54,732 nt of DNA from a virus: IMG/VR virus record IMGVR_UViG_3300025450_000037, positions 1 to 54,732 of that record; one strand, written 5' to 3'. Under the pieces are notes generated by a model. The model worked only from the letters and a program-made list of their open reading frames with translations. It did not search any database and was not told the DNA's origin. This document shows, in pieces, positions 34,748 through 43,687 of the stretch (positions are counted from its first letter, which is position 1; each line of letters starts with the position of its first letter). Made by a program: the position numbers and the translations under genes.

Positions 34748-36265
34748 TTACTGAATAAGTGTTGCGTAAGTCATAACATCTGTTGAAGACTGGTTTGTTG
34801 TAACTGTGATATAAACCACACCAGCTGCATAGTTAGCAGTGATTGTTCCAAGTTCCCCGTTTGTTCCAACTTCACCAAATTGAGTGATTGCAATGTTATT
34901 TGCTGCGTCAAGTGTAAGAAGGACTTCTGTAACTTGAGTATGAGTTGCTGTTGCAAACTTAACCAAAGCCTTGGCTGTTGAATAAGCTGTTGCATCCCAT
35001 GAATAAGCAGTTGCTGAACCTGCAGTAGGTACTTGTACCTTGGCAGAAGCAATTAATGAAACTGAATTTACATTAAGAGCTTCATAAGTAGGCGTTGCAG
35101 TTGAATTACCTGCAGCAACTTGTGAGTCTGTATATGAATTAGCATCTGAAAGAGTTGTTGTTGCTTGAGAAGAAATTGCAGAATTTCTGTTTGTAACTTC
35201 TTGAGCAATTGCTGTGTCTGTATAACCTTCAGATGTTGTTATTGCACTTGTAATATCTGAAAGTAAAGTTGCAGAGAATGTTGCATCATTGTTTATTGCT
35301 GCATCAATTTTAGCAAGTGTATCTAGTGTTGATGGAGCTGTTGAAACAAGACCAGCAATTTTTGTATCTGTATATGCTGCAGCATTTGACTGAGCTGTGC
35401 CAGAAACAGTGTCTGCATAAGATTTTGCTGCATTTTCAGCATTTGTAGCTGCAGCATCAGCATAGCTTTCGATTGATGTTGTAGCTGAAGCAACTGCAGA
35501 ATCTGTATAGCCAGCTGCTGCGGTTTGTGCATTTGCTGCAGATCCTGCTGCATCATATGCTCCATTTGCACGGGAAACTTCAGATGAAATTGCAGAATCT
35601 GTATAGCCTTCAGCTGCATTTTGTGCATTTGTGGCTGCAGTATCTGCGTATCCTTCTGCGGTTGAGAGAGAAGCAGCAATTGCAGAGTTACGGTTTGAAA
35701 CTTCTGTGCTGATTGCTGAATCAGTATAAGAATTTGCACTATTAAGAGCATTTCCTGATACTGTATCTGCATAATTTTCTGCTACTGTAAGTGCTGAATT
35801 AATTGCTGTTTGACGATTTGAGGCTTCTGTTGAGACTGCTGAATCTGCATAAGACTCTGAAGTTGAAAGAGCTGAATCTGTGTATGACTCTGCTGTTGAT
35901 AATGCTGTTGCTATAGCTGAGTTACGATCTGATACCTCAGTGCTAATTGCAGAAGAAATTGCAGAGTTTCTATTTGAAACCTCTGTTGATATAGCAGAAT
36001 CTGTGTATGAATTAGCATCTGATAATGCTTGTGAAGCTGCACCATATGCATCAAAGGTATTAGCATTGACTGTAAGCTTACCTGAACCGTCAACGTTAAA
36101 TACTAATGTATCAACGGATTTAACAAGTGTAGCTCCGCCAACAAGATTAAGGATATATGAATCGCCTGCTGATTCTGTTAGGATATTATGTCCATTGATT
36201 GTACCTGTGGTACCTTCAACGACTAATCCATTTTTAATTCTAAAGTTTTTATCTACTGTTGCCAT
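34748..36265 (-). CDS. Coiled-coil tail fibre protein
   Basis: 505 residues. FRIKNGLVVEG start, then repeated SYTDSAISTEVSNRNSAI heptads (~85-370) closely similar to those in the giant fibre, and a C-terminal compact beta domain (ASAKVQVPTAGSATAYSWDA onward). The fibre repeats were apparently copied between the two genes. Probably a second fibre or a fibre-base subunit. Confidence 0.85.
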   Translation of the reverse strand: MATVDKNFRIKNGLVVEGTTGTINGHNILTESAGDSYILNLVGGATLVKSVDTLVFNVDGSGKLTVNANTFDAYGAASQALSDANSYTDSAISTEVSNRNSAISSAISTEVSDRNSAIATALSTAESYTDSALSTSESYADSAVSTEASNRQTAINSALTVAENYADTVSGNALNSANSYTDSAISTEVSNRNSAIAASLSTAEGYADTAATNAQNAAEGYTDSAISSEVSRANGAYDAAGSAANAQTAAAGYTDSAVASATTSIESYADAAATNAENAAKSYADTVSGTAQSNAAAYTDTKIAGLVSTAPSTLDTLAKIDAAINNDATFSATLLSDITSAITTSEGYTDTAIAQEVTNRNSAISSQATTTLSDANSYTDSQVAAGNSTATPTYEALNVNSVSLIASAKVQVPTAGSATAYSWDATAYSTAKALVKFATATHTQVTEVLLTLDAANNIAITQFGEVGTNGELGTITANYAAGVVYITVTTNQSSTDVMTYATLIQ

Positions 36266-36290
36266 GCTGGGTTATGCTCCTTGTTTTAAT

Positions 36291-36836
36291 TTATTTTTTT
36301 AAAGCAGTTCTATAAAATCTTACTGATACAGAACCTGAAATTGGTGTCACTACTAAATCAATTATACTTCCATTATATACAAAATCAAAGTTGGCGGGAT
36401 TTGTAACGCCATCGCTTGAAGTTATAATATTGAATTCTGAAACATTAGTTCCAGTTGGGGTGAATAAAGCATTTATTTCTGATGAATAAATGTCAGAACC
36501 TTTTGTTACTTGCAACTTGTATTCAGCTGATTGCCAAACACTTGTATCTAGAGTATCTATTACTGTTGGATTTTCTATTCCATAAACTTCTAAATCATTA
36601 TTACCCTGAAGTCCTAAAACTTCTACTGTTGTAGTCCCGCCAGCTGCTTCGAGCTGAGAAACTTTATAATCAAGAGAATTTGGATCTGTTGAGCCATCAA
36701 CACCAATTTTAGCCTCAAGAGCTTCAATTGCAGTATTAGCAAGTATATGCTGTTCTGAATGTGATGGATTTGATAAAGGATTTGTTGAGCTTGGATTTAC
36801 TATGTTGTCAATATCTGCTGGGAAATTAGTTGTCAC
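36291..36836 (-). CDS. Fibre-module protein, unknown exact role
   Basis: 181 residues from a GTG start at 36836 that overlaps the previous gene's end by 11 bases; the start is less certain than others. A helical N-terminal section (NPSHSEQHILANTAIEALEAK) has the look of fibre trimerisation segments, followed by a beta-rich domain. Belongs to the fibre operon. Confidence 0.65.
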   Translation of the reverse strand: MTTNFPADIDNIVNPSSTNPLSNPSHSEQHILANTAIEALEAKIGVDGSTDPNSLDYKVSQLEAAGGTTTVEVLGLQGNNDLEVYGIENPTVIDTLDTSVWQSAEYKLQVTKGSDIYSSEINALFTPTGTNVSEFNIITSSDGVTNPANFDFVYNGSIIDLVVTPISGSVSVRFYRTALKK

Positions 36837-37203
36837 TTACTGAGCCACCATCCAATAAACTAAGATTTGAGTTTGATGGTACAGTAAATACTGCATTTGG
36901 ACCACCGCCGTCAAATCCAATTATATCAGGTAATGTTTCAGAAGTTAAACTATGATTATTAATATTTTTTGTTGGAACAATTATGTTATTTACTTCTATT
37001 GTATGTACATCGCCATCATATGTATGAGTGTGTTCATAAAAAGGAATTGGGTCATCTGATTTCATTATTGTAACCCAAACAGCACCATTATAAATTCTAA
37101 TACTTTTATCAACCGTATTAAAATATGTATCTCCTTCTACACCAGAAGATGGATCAGATGCTCTCGTTAAGAGATTTAATGGGGTTAACATTTTTCTTGA
37201 CAT
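36826..37203 (-). CDS. Small fibre/assembly protein
   Basis: 125 residues. Contains GVEGDTYFNTVDKSIRIYNGAVWVTI, a typical fibre shaft-start sequence, and HTHTYDGDVHTIEV. Likely a short fibre or a fibre-tip partner. Preceded by GAGGA-rich leader. Confidence 0.68.
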   Translation of the reverse strand: MSRKMLTPLNLLTRASDPSSGVEGDTYFNTVDKSIRIYNGAVWVTIMKSDDPIPFYEHTHTYDGDVHTIEVNNIIVPTKNINNHSLTSETLPDIIGFDGGGPNAVFTVPSNSNLSLLDGGSVSDN

Positions 37204-37226
37204 CTGATCCTCCTCTGACTTTTTTA

Positions 37227-38903
37227 TTATCCTACGATAATAACTTTATACGCATTTAGTGCTGGGGCATCTGTAAATGCAATTGTAACAGTATTTGCGT
37301 CTTTCATCTTAACGTCGGTTTCAACAAGCTCATAGTCAGAATTGTTCATACGAACAGCAACTGTAATATCTTGTGTACCTAAATTGTGAACGACATCAAA
37401 TGATGTATTTGAAGCATCACCGATAGCAAAAACTGCTTTTCTGGCAATACCGAAGTAATTATTTCCATCATTTGTAAGTGTCCAGTCTTGGTTTCCTTCT
37501 GACCAAACAATTCCTACAGTATTTGCACTTCCACGCTTTACCTGAATAGCTGCATCTTGAGATGGAGTTCCAGTTGTTACGTTTGAATTAAGTACAAGGG
37601 TATTGTCCGAAATATCAATTTCAGTTTTATTAATAGCAGTCAATGTACCTTGTACATTGAGATCACCATTAATATTTACATTACCACTGAATGTAGAAGT
37701 ACCTGCAGTTACTGAAAGATCTGTGTCTGCAGTAATTGCAATAGCACCAGAAGTACCATTGATCTGAAGTGTTCCAGAGTCTCCGTTCAGGTTTCCAACT
37801 AGGCTTCCTGATCCGTCAGTAATTCCTACTGGGCCATTTAATGTTGGAGAAACAAGAGTTTTATTGCTAAATGTTTCAGTCTCACCTAACGTTGCAACCT
37901 GGTTATTTGCACCCGCTGAATTTTGACCATTATAACCAATAAATACATTACCAGTTCTTCCAGAAGTACCACCTGTATAAAGGATGATATTTCCTTCTCC
38001 ATCATTTGCTCCCGAACGAAGAGCAAGGTCTCCATGTGATTCTAAGTGTAATGCTGGTACTGATTGAGATCCGCCTTCAGCATTTACAAACAAATAACCT
38101 GTTGGCTCATTGCCTTCTGAACTTAACTGTATAAAACCATTGATATCAATAGTTTTTGTACTTGTATAAGAGTTGTAGCCATGGTAAGACAATCCAGATG
38201 CTGGGGCACCTGAATTTACTACCAATACATCTGCACCATTAGAATCCTGAACAGTAAGAACACCATTGGTTCCACCGCCACCGATATTAACATTATCAGA
38301 TGTTAACTGGATTATTCCAGCTTGTACATTTACATTACTTCCAGATGAAAGATTAATATCTTGTCCACCTGCTGAAGACAATGAAATTGGACCAGAATTT
38401 GTTTCAATCTGTACTCCATTGCCAACACCAGTAAGTCTTAATGAACCATCAGATTGGGCTGCAATTACTCCCTGTTGGGAGCCTTCACGCCAATACGATG
38501 TTTTTTGTACTTGAATTTCACCATTGTCAATAACAACTAGTGAAGGCAAAGAAATTGTTGTGGTATTTCCAATATCATTAACAACAATCTGGTTTTCTGT
38601 TCCAGATACGTTGAGATGAGTATTTAAAGTAATAATTCCTGTGACTGGATCAACGCTTGCACTTCCCGTTACATCTCCTGTGAGTGTTACGGTTGAAGCT
38701 GATGCTCCTCCTACAGAAAGGTCATACCATTTTGCTCCTTGCAAGGAGTCGTTACGATAAACACGAAGTGTTTTGCGTGTATTGTCGTAGTAAATTCGAC
38801 CTTCCGTATTGCCACTGGATGGGGCAGAGGAAAGGTTTTGAATCACGGCATTTTGTAGCTCGTTTGTATTCAGGTCAATATTTGTTAGAAATAATCTAGA
38901 CAT
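37227..38903 (-). CDS. Tail fibre protein
   Basis: 558 residues. N-terminal NIDLNTNELQNAVIQNLSSAP and RIYYDNTRKTLRVYRNDSLQGAKW (fibre shaft start), a beta-helix-like middle with Gly/Ser/Asn-rich strands, and a C-terminal VVHNLGTQDITVAVRMNN domain that recurs in phage fibre tips. Shares the HNLG motif with the collagen-like protein next door. Confidence 0.85.
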   Translation of the reverse strand: MSRLFLTNIDLNTNELQNAVIQNLSSAPSSGNTEGRIYYDNTRKTLRVYRNDSLQGAKWYDLSVGGASASTVTLTGDVTGSASVDPVTGIITLNTHLNVSGTENQIVVNDIGNTTTISLPSLVVIDNGEIQVQKTSYWREGSQQGVIAAQSDGSLRLTGVGNGVQIETNSGPISLSSAGGQDINLSSGSNVNVQAGIIQLTSDNVNIGGGGTNGVLTVQDSNGADVLVVNSGAPASGLSYHGYNSYTSTKTIDINGFIQLSSEGNEPTGYLFVNAEGGSQSVPALHLESHGDLALRSGANDGEGNIILYTGGTSGRTGNVFIGYNGQNSAGANNQVATLGETETFSNKTLVSPTLNGPVGITDGSGSLVGNLNGDSGTLQINGTSGAIAITADTDLSVTAGTSTFSGNVNINGDLNVQGTLTAINKTEIDISDNTLVLNSNVTTGTPSQDAAIQVKRGSANTVGIVWSEGNQDWTLTNDGNNYFGIARKAVFAIGDASNTSFDVVHNLGTQDITVAVRMNNSDYELVETDVKMKDANTVTIAFTDAPALNAYKVIIVG

Positions 38904-38933
38904 TTATATTACCTACCCTTTCGTTTTTTTGTA

Positions 38934-39443
38934 TCAAGAAAGATATGCTTTCCCTGATACTTCCCCTATGAATTGTATTACCATTAGATTTTCATTGGGG
39001 TAGGATGTATCTCCTTCTACTACAGTTCCTGCAGTATCAATGCATGTAGCATTGGGATTATATCCAAGATTATGTTGTATTTCCCAAACTGATGCTGGGG
39101 ATGGTATTTCGTAAACTTGACCTAAAAGATCTTTGTTCAAACCTTCAAATAATGGTGTGGTAGGCCAACCAGTAATTAACTTTGGGCCATAAATAATTGA
39201 GGTGTTTGTATTTAGCCACATATCACCAACATTTCCTATCAAATTGGATGGAAGCCCTGGACCAGACCTTAGCATTGATCCTTGTGGACCTGGTGGACCT
39301 GCAACTCCTGAAGCTCTAACAATTACTTTTGTTGGAGATTCAACATTTACTACTTTTGAATTATTAAATTGTCCATTAACAGTAACTTTGTCGGGAGTTT
39401 TTACTTTTACAACTTTAGTTGTTTGATAGTATGGTTTAGCCAT
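38934..39443 (-). CDS. Fibre-related protein with collagen-like stretch
   Basis: 169 residues from ATG 39443, whose A is shared with the previous stop. Contains GVAGPPGPQGSMLRSGPG, a short Gly-X-Y collagen-like segment (~55-75). The C-terminus EIQHNLGYNPNATCIDTAG...NENLMVIQFIGEVSGKAYLS is a recurrent fibre-tip domain. Its GPPGPQG is a possible target for prolyl hydroxylases. Confidence 0.8.
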   Translation of the reverse strand: MAKPYYQTTKVVKVKTPDKVTVNGQFNNSKVVNVESPTKVIVRASGVAGPPGPQGSMLRSGPGLPSNLIGNVGDMWLNTNTSIIYGPKLITGWPTTPLFEGLNKDLLGQVYEIPSPASVWEIQHNLGYNPNATCIDTAGTVVEGDTSYPNENLMVIQFIGEVSGKAYLS

Positions 39444-39784
39444 TATATATTGGTAGCCTCTAGTTCTACCCACCCATTCAATAAAGTGTCTGCAGTATCA
39501 ATAATTTTAATTTGATAATATGATTTTGGAAGAACAAATTTTTCAGTCATACTTCCTGGAAAAGTAGCAATAATTGTTGCTCCCGTTGAGTCACTGATAT
39601 CTGAAACAATTTGCCCATCTTCTGTGGTAATTGTTGCACAAACAACTTTTCCACCTGGTTTATCTCTAACCTCTGCAATAATATGATAATTTGATATATC
39701 TATTGGATTATTTTCTGCGTCGGTATAGGTAATTGTTAAGGGCCATGTGTCGCCCTGAATTATTTGAAAATTAGTATATGCCAT
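39443..39784 (-). CDS. Small beta-sandwich tail protein
   Basis: 113 residues, first gene of the fibre operon. FQIIQGDTWPLTITYTDAEN...DISNYHIIAEVRDKPGG matches a common phage tail (BppU-like/Ig-like) beta-sandwich pattern. Translationally coupled to the collagen-like protein. Probably attaches fibres to the baseplate. Confidence 0.75.
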   Translation of the reverse strand: MAYTNFQIIQGDTWPLTITYTDAENNPIDISNYHIIAEVRDKPGGKVVCATITTEDGQIVSDISDSTGATIIATFPGSMTEKFVLPKSYYQIKIIDTADTLLNGWVELEATNI

Positions 39785-39808
39785 TTGTCACCCCAGATTT
39801 ATAGTTAA

Positions 39809-39817
39809 ATTATAACA
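39809..39817 (-). promoter_or_regulatory. Extended -10 promoter of the fibre operon
   Basis: TGTTATAAT on the minus strand, 25 bases before ATG 39784, in the divergent gap with the SGNH-like gene. Confidence 0.62.
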
Positions 39818-39850
39818 GGTCTGAGATACAAATCATAGAATGTTAAATGA

Positions 39851-39856
39851 TATAAT
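39851..39856 (+). promoter_or_regulatory. -10 promoter with leaderless start for the SGNH-like gene
   Basis: TGATATAAT, with only six bases between the -10 and ATG 39863, so the transcript should start at or beside the start codon. No Shine-Dalgarno is present. Confidence 0.6.
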
Positions 39857-39862
39857 AAAATT

Positions 39863-40558
39863 ATGTTAAAAGCCACAATAATTGGCGATTGCCACTCAAA
39901 TAGGCTTCTTGAACACTGGAAGCCTGAAGACCTTGTTCAATTTAAGATTTGGGGTAGGGCTGGTCAGTCTGCTTGGGGGTTTAATACTGCTTCAAAAAAG
40001 CTTTTAAATCGAGAAAGCAGCAAAATTGAAAAATTGCCAAATTTTTTAACATCTTACGATTCTGAAGAAGAAGATAAAAATCAAAAAAAACTAAAATCTA
40101 TTTTTTCTAGCATCGTGGACGAAGGAATAGTTTTTTCTTGGCTGGGCTATATAGACATAAAAATTGATCTACCAGAAAATGACGATACAGAAGAATGTGT
40201 AATAAGATATATATCTAGTTTAAAAAATTATTTTAAAAAAGCAAAAGTTGTCGTAATTGAACCTTTTCCTCAATTCATACCATACATTGGAATTAAAGAA
40301 GAAAATCTTAAAGAATGGTCGTGGGAAGAAAGAAAAAAATACAACAACGAATTTATACATTATTTAAAAAAACATTCAGCAGGTTTTGCCGAGATAATAA
40401 CACAAGAACAAATCTTTAATTTTTTAAAAATTAAACAAAATGATATGACAATAGATATTGCTAGAAAAAATGAGGATGGGACAATTAGCGATGCTCTAAA
40501 TTCTTATTATATGAAAAAAATATACGATTATTTAACAAACTTTGTTTTAAAAATGTAA
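39863..40558 (+). CDS. SGNH/GDSL-like protein, putative
   Basis: 231 residues, standing alone on the plus strand between two minus-strand operons. The N-terminus IIGDCHSNRLLEHW resembles the GDSHS block of SGNH esterases/acyltransferases with the first Ser replaced by Cys. A central SWLGYIDI and a C-terminal SDALNSYYMKKIYDYL would be the usual positions of blocks III and V, but no clear D-x-x-H is visible. It is A-rich and Lys-rich compared with its neighbours and has its own leaderless promoter and terminator: a morphogenetically unrelated accessory (moron-like) gene. Fold assignment is tentative. Confidence 0.72.
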   Translation: MLKATIIGDCHSNRLLEHWKPEDLVQFKIWGRAGQSAWGFNTASKKLLNRESSKIEKLPNFLTSYDSEEEDKNQKKLKSIFSSIVDEGIVFSWLGYIDIKIDLPENDDTEECVIRYISSLKNYFKKAKVVVIEPFPQFIPYIGIKEENLKEWSWEERKKYNNEFIHYLKKHSAGFAEIITQEQIFNFLKIKQNDMTIDIARKNEDGTISDALNSYYMKKIYDYLTNFVLKM

Positions 40559-40559
40559 A

Positions 40560-40595
40560 AGCCTTTGCCACGTATCCGCCGTAGAAACAAAGGCT
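40560..40595. terminator. Bidirectional terminator between converging genes
   Basis: AGCCTTTG/CAAAGGCT 8-bp stem around a 20-base loop, placed between a plus-strand and a minus-strand gene end. Followed by TCTTAATAT on the plus strand and preceded by TTTTA runs on the minus strand. Confidence 0.7.
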
Positions 40596-40611
40596 CTTAA
40601 TATAAATTATA

Positions 40612-42546
40612 TCAATTTTTACCAATATCTACAATTTCACATTCCCCAGATACGCAAGCTAGCGCCTGGGTTCCCGTTGTTGTATCTTCTAGCTCATACA
40701 AAGACAATGCTGACCAATTAATATTTACTGGCATTTTTGCAACCATATCGTCATAAGCAGCCTTATCAACTTCTTGATATGGGGCTTGAACATAAGTATG
40801 TTCTGAATATGGTAAGAATGAAATTCCTGAGCATTCATCAAAATGTTTATAAACCCATGCACCAACTTCCATCCATTCATCTTCTTTTACTGAAACTGTA
40901 ATAGAAGGTTTATGCTCACACCAATGACGTTGATATGTTAACCATACTTCCAGTTGTTGAATAGCAGTTAGCTTATCTCTAGTGATTGCATGCTTTGGTG
41001 CCTTTACTGGAAATGAGAATACAGTTGTATCATTTGGCTTCATTACATCATCTTCTGATGGAATACCTGAATCTTTTAGGAACTGGGTTATAGGGTCTTT
41101 CTTGTCCCCACGAACTGTACGAATATAATAATCTGAATGCCAAGCATGCATTCCTGAAGACACCCCGACCAATTGGGAAACTGTGCCAGAAGGCTTTACG
41201 CAAGTAATTGCTGCTGAAGCGGGAATCCCAATTTTCTCTGCTTCTTCAATATTTGTTGCAAGAGCATACTCACGAAGTCTACCTAGGACATCTCCAAGCT
41301 TTGGCAAACCTTCCTGTCCAGAAAAGAACTTATGGCCAAACTGTCCTGTAAGTGAAACTCCTAGTAGACGCTCTTCTTCTGTGTTGTCTTTCCAAATCTT
41401 ACGGATGTACTTAAAGTCTGTAAGTGTTGATTGCCATGTTCCAAGAATTGTTGCAAGGCGGACCTTATTAGCAACATCCTCAACTGTATCTTTTTCACGA
41501 AGTACGACTTCTGAAAGGTTGCAAAACTGATAAGGACGTAGGATAATTTCTGAGCAAGGGTTAGTTCCATAGTGAATATCTGCACTACGTCTTCCATACT
41601 TTGCTGCTTGGGCTTGGGCTGCTGCCACATTGTAGATACCTCTTTCGCCCGACTTTGAATCATATAGTGATTTCCATTCTGAAATAAACTGTGCCATCTC
41701 TGGCTTACGTGAATATGCAACAGAGTTATTTGCTAGTGCACGTTGAGCATTTGATTCCCACCAATTACCAGCTTTAGCTGCTGCCATTTCAATATCGTTA
41801 ATATTTGAAAGAGATATAAGTGCTGAACGACGTACTCCGCCAACAACTACAACTTCTCCAATCTTACACATAATGTCGTGACATTCAATTGGCTTAAGTT
41901 GACGGCCAAGTGCTCCCTTAAATACTTGAATTGTAAAATCAAAAAGATTAACTAATGGTTGAGGACCTGATGATCTTCCACCCATTGTTTTAAGACGTGC
42001 ACCTGAAGGACGAACTTTGCTAACATCAATCTGTGGAATCTGTCCTGCCCACAAAAGACCTAAGAGTTCACGATATGCTTTTGCCCAACCTTCTTTAGAA
42101 TCTCCAACAATAACTACTGTACTTGACTTCTCAAGAGTTTCTGGAAGAGCGGGAAGTTTATTTATGTACTTATACTCAACAGAAAATCCAACACCAGTTC
42201 CACACATAAGAATATACATTGCTTCATCAAATGAACGAGCATTATCTACTGGTATAAATGAACAGTTATATCCTGCAACATTTTCTCTTTCTAGTGCGGG
42301 TCCTGCAGTCATAACAGAACGCATTGATGGCATAACGTTACGGTTAAATACAGCATCACGCAATTCTGCAACAAGCTTTGCATCTGGCTTATAGTTGTTA
42401 TTTTTTTCAAGATGCTCAACCATAAAGTTAAAGTAGCGGTCTACAGTTTCACCCCATGTTTCACGACGATTTTCATCTTCAAGCCATCTCGCATATCGAG
42501 ATAAAGCAATAAAGTTTTCATATGGGTTTTCAATTGAATTAGACAT
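40612..42546 (-). CDS. nrdJ: Ribonucleoside-triphosphate reductase, adenosylcobalamin-dependent (class II)
   Basis: 644 residues, full length for the monomeric class II enzyme (L. leichmannii type). It reduces ribonucleotides to deoxyribonucleotides using the B12 radical. Visible landmarks: NVAGYNCSFIPVDNARSF, GTGVGFSVE, RPSGARLKTMGGRSSGPQPL, NPCSEIILRPYQFCNLSE (substrate-cysteine region), KPSGTVSQLVGVSSGMH, and a C-terminal ACVSGECEI pair of redox cysteines. It requires cobalamin from the host, so the host should possess or import B12. It supplies dNTPs for phage DNA synthesis and lies, unusually, upstream of the fibre operon on the same strand. Confidence 0.95.
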   Translation of the reverse strand: MSNSIENPYENFIALSRYARWLEDENRRETWGETVDRYFNFMVEHLEKNNNYKPDAKLVAELRDAVFNRNVMPSMRSVMTAGPALERENVAGYNCSFIPVDNARSFDEAMYILMCGTGVGFSVEYKYINKLPALPETLEKSSTVVIVGDSKEGWAKAYRELLGLLWAGQIPQIDVSKVRPSGARLKTMGGRSSGPQPLVNLFDFTIQVFKGALGRQLKPIECHDIMCKIGEVVVVGGVRRSALISLSNINDIEMAAAKAGNWWESNAQRALANNSVAYSRKPEMAQFISEWKSLYDSKSGERGIYNVAAAQAQAAKYGRRSADIHYGTNPCSEIILRPYQFCNLSEVVLREKDTVEDVANKVRLATILGTWQSTLTDFKYIRKIWKDNTEEERLLGVSLTGQFGHKFFSGQEGLPKLGDVLGRLREYALATNIEEAEKIGIPASAAITCVKPSGTVSQLVGVSSGMHAWHSDYYIRTVRGDKKDPITQFLKDSGIPSEDDVMKPNDTTVFSFPVKAPKHAITRDKLTAIQQLEVWLTYQRHWCEHKPSITVSVKEDEWMEVGAWVYKHFDECSGISFLPYSEHTYVQAPYQEVDKAAYDDMVAKMPVNINWSALSLYELEDTTTGTQALACVSGECEIVDIGKN

Positions 42547-42576
42547 TTCTTCTCCTAGTTTTTTGATTGAGGTTTA

Positions 42577-42585
42577 AGTGTACCA
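42577..42585 (-). promoter_or_regulatory. Extended -10 promoter of the ribonucleotide reductase
   Basis: TGGTACACT on the minus strand, 31 bases before ATG 42546, preceded by AATGTCAATG, a looser version of the TGTCAG element seen on the early promoters but with different spacing. Confidence 0.5.
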
Positions 42586-42609
42586 CATTGACATTTTGAA
42601 AATCAAAAT

Positions 42610-43605
42610 TTAAAGATTTTTATATATTTCTTTTAATCTTTGAACAACTGGTTTTGTAACTTCAAGCCAATCGTACTCTTGATGTATTTCAAAAGCTTTT
42701 CTAAACGTTTCTTTTGCAACATTTTCATAATTATTTACACAGTTAATCATATTTGTTTTTAAACTTTCTTTATTTGGTTCATACATAAATCCAGGATGTA
42801 TATCTTGCCAAGGATTTGTAGAAAGATTTGTTTCAATTACAAAAGGAACATATTTTTTATAATCTGCCCAATCAACTGTGCTTATTACTGGCATTCCAGT
42901 TGCTAAAGCTTCTAAAGGTTGAAAACCAAAACCCTCTCCCCAGCTAGGGTAAACAAAAACATCCGACAAAGAATATAAATCAATCATTTGTTGATCAGTA
43001 AAAAAAACATCTATACAAACAATGTTGTCATACAAAGCTGACGGTGAAGACCAATACCCCCATTTATCTTTAACTTTAACATTATTCATTCTAGAAGCTT
43101 TCATTATCAATCTATATTTAGGATCATTACCAAACAATTCTATAAATGCTTCAGTTAGCATCTGTGCATCTTTTCTGGCAAAAGGCTCACCTATATGTAA
43201 AAATGTAAATGGATCATGAGCAGATTTTCTTTTTTTGGGAATAAATCTTTCATCAATGCCATGTTTATAATAAAAAACAGGTTTATCTGGAAAATGATGT
43301 TTAAAAATATTTGCTACCCATGGAGATGTGCCCCAAATTTCATCTGCTTCTTCAAAATTTTTAATTTGATCTTTTGTTAAACCAGTTGATTCCCAAGCAG
43401 AGTAAGCAATCTTGTAAGCATTTTTATTTTTAAATTTATGGCTCCATGGATCTGCCCATGAAATTTCAATATCTGGATTATCAATTTCAAAACCACAATT
43501 TACACCAAGTTTATTAAAAGATTTATATATCATTTGAGCTGCTTGACCATATCCAGCATTTTTAGACATATATCGCATTGCGTCACCAGTAAAGGAAATT
43601 TTCAC
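42610..43605 (-). CDS. Glycosyltransferase family 4
   Basis: 331 residues, GT-B fold. The nucleotide-sugar E-x7-E motif is present as Glu224 and Glu232 in PSWGEGFGFQPLEALATG. N-terminal GYGQAAQMIYKSFNKLG and central THLHIGEPFARKD-type segments fit family GT4. It could glycosylate virion proteins or modify host surface glycans. Starts at an overlapping divergent promoter with the transglycosylase-like gene. Acceptor unknown. Confidence 0.88.
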   Translation of the reverse strand: MKISFTGDAMRYMSKNAGYGQAAQMIYKSFNKLGVNCGFEIDNPDIEISWADPWSHKFKNKNAYKIAYSAWESTGLTKDQIKNFEEADEIWGTSPWVANIFKHHFPDKPVFYYKHGIDERFIPKKRKSAHDPFTFLHIGEPFARKDAQMLTEAFIELFGNDPKYRLIMKASRMNNVKVKDKWGYWSSPSALYDNIVCIDVFFTDQQMIDLYSLSDVFVYPSWGEGFGFQPLEALATGMPVISTVDWADYKKYVPFVIETNLSTNPWQDIHPGFMYEPNKESLKTNMINCVNNYENVAKETFRKAFEIHQEYDWLEVTKPVVQRLKEIYKNL

Positions 43606-43638
43606 GCTTAATTAGGCTCCAAACTTGTTTTTCTAATT

Positions 43639-43650
43639 GTATCATGATAC
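43639..43650. promoter_or_regulatory. Divergent promoter region with a 12-bp palindrome
   Basis: GTATCATGATAC is a perfect palindrome. On the minus strand it contains TGATACAAT (-10 for the GT4 gene); on the plus strand TGATACGAT lies 17 bases after TTGTTT. A dimeric regulator bound here would control both directions at once. Confidence 0.5.
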
Positions 43651-43687
43651 GATTGTGTTTACTACTCTTTCCTCAAGGAGGTTCAAA

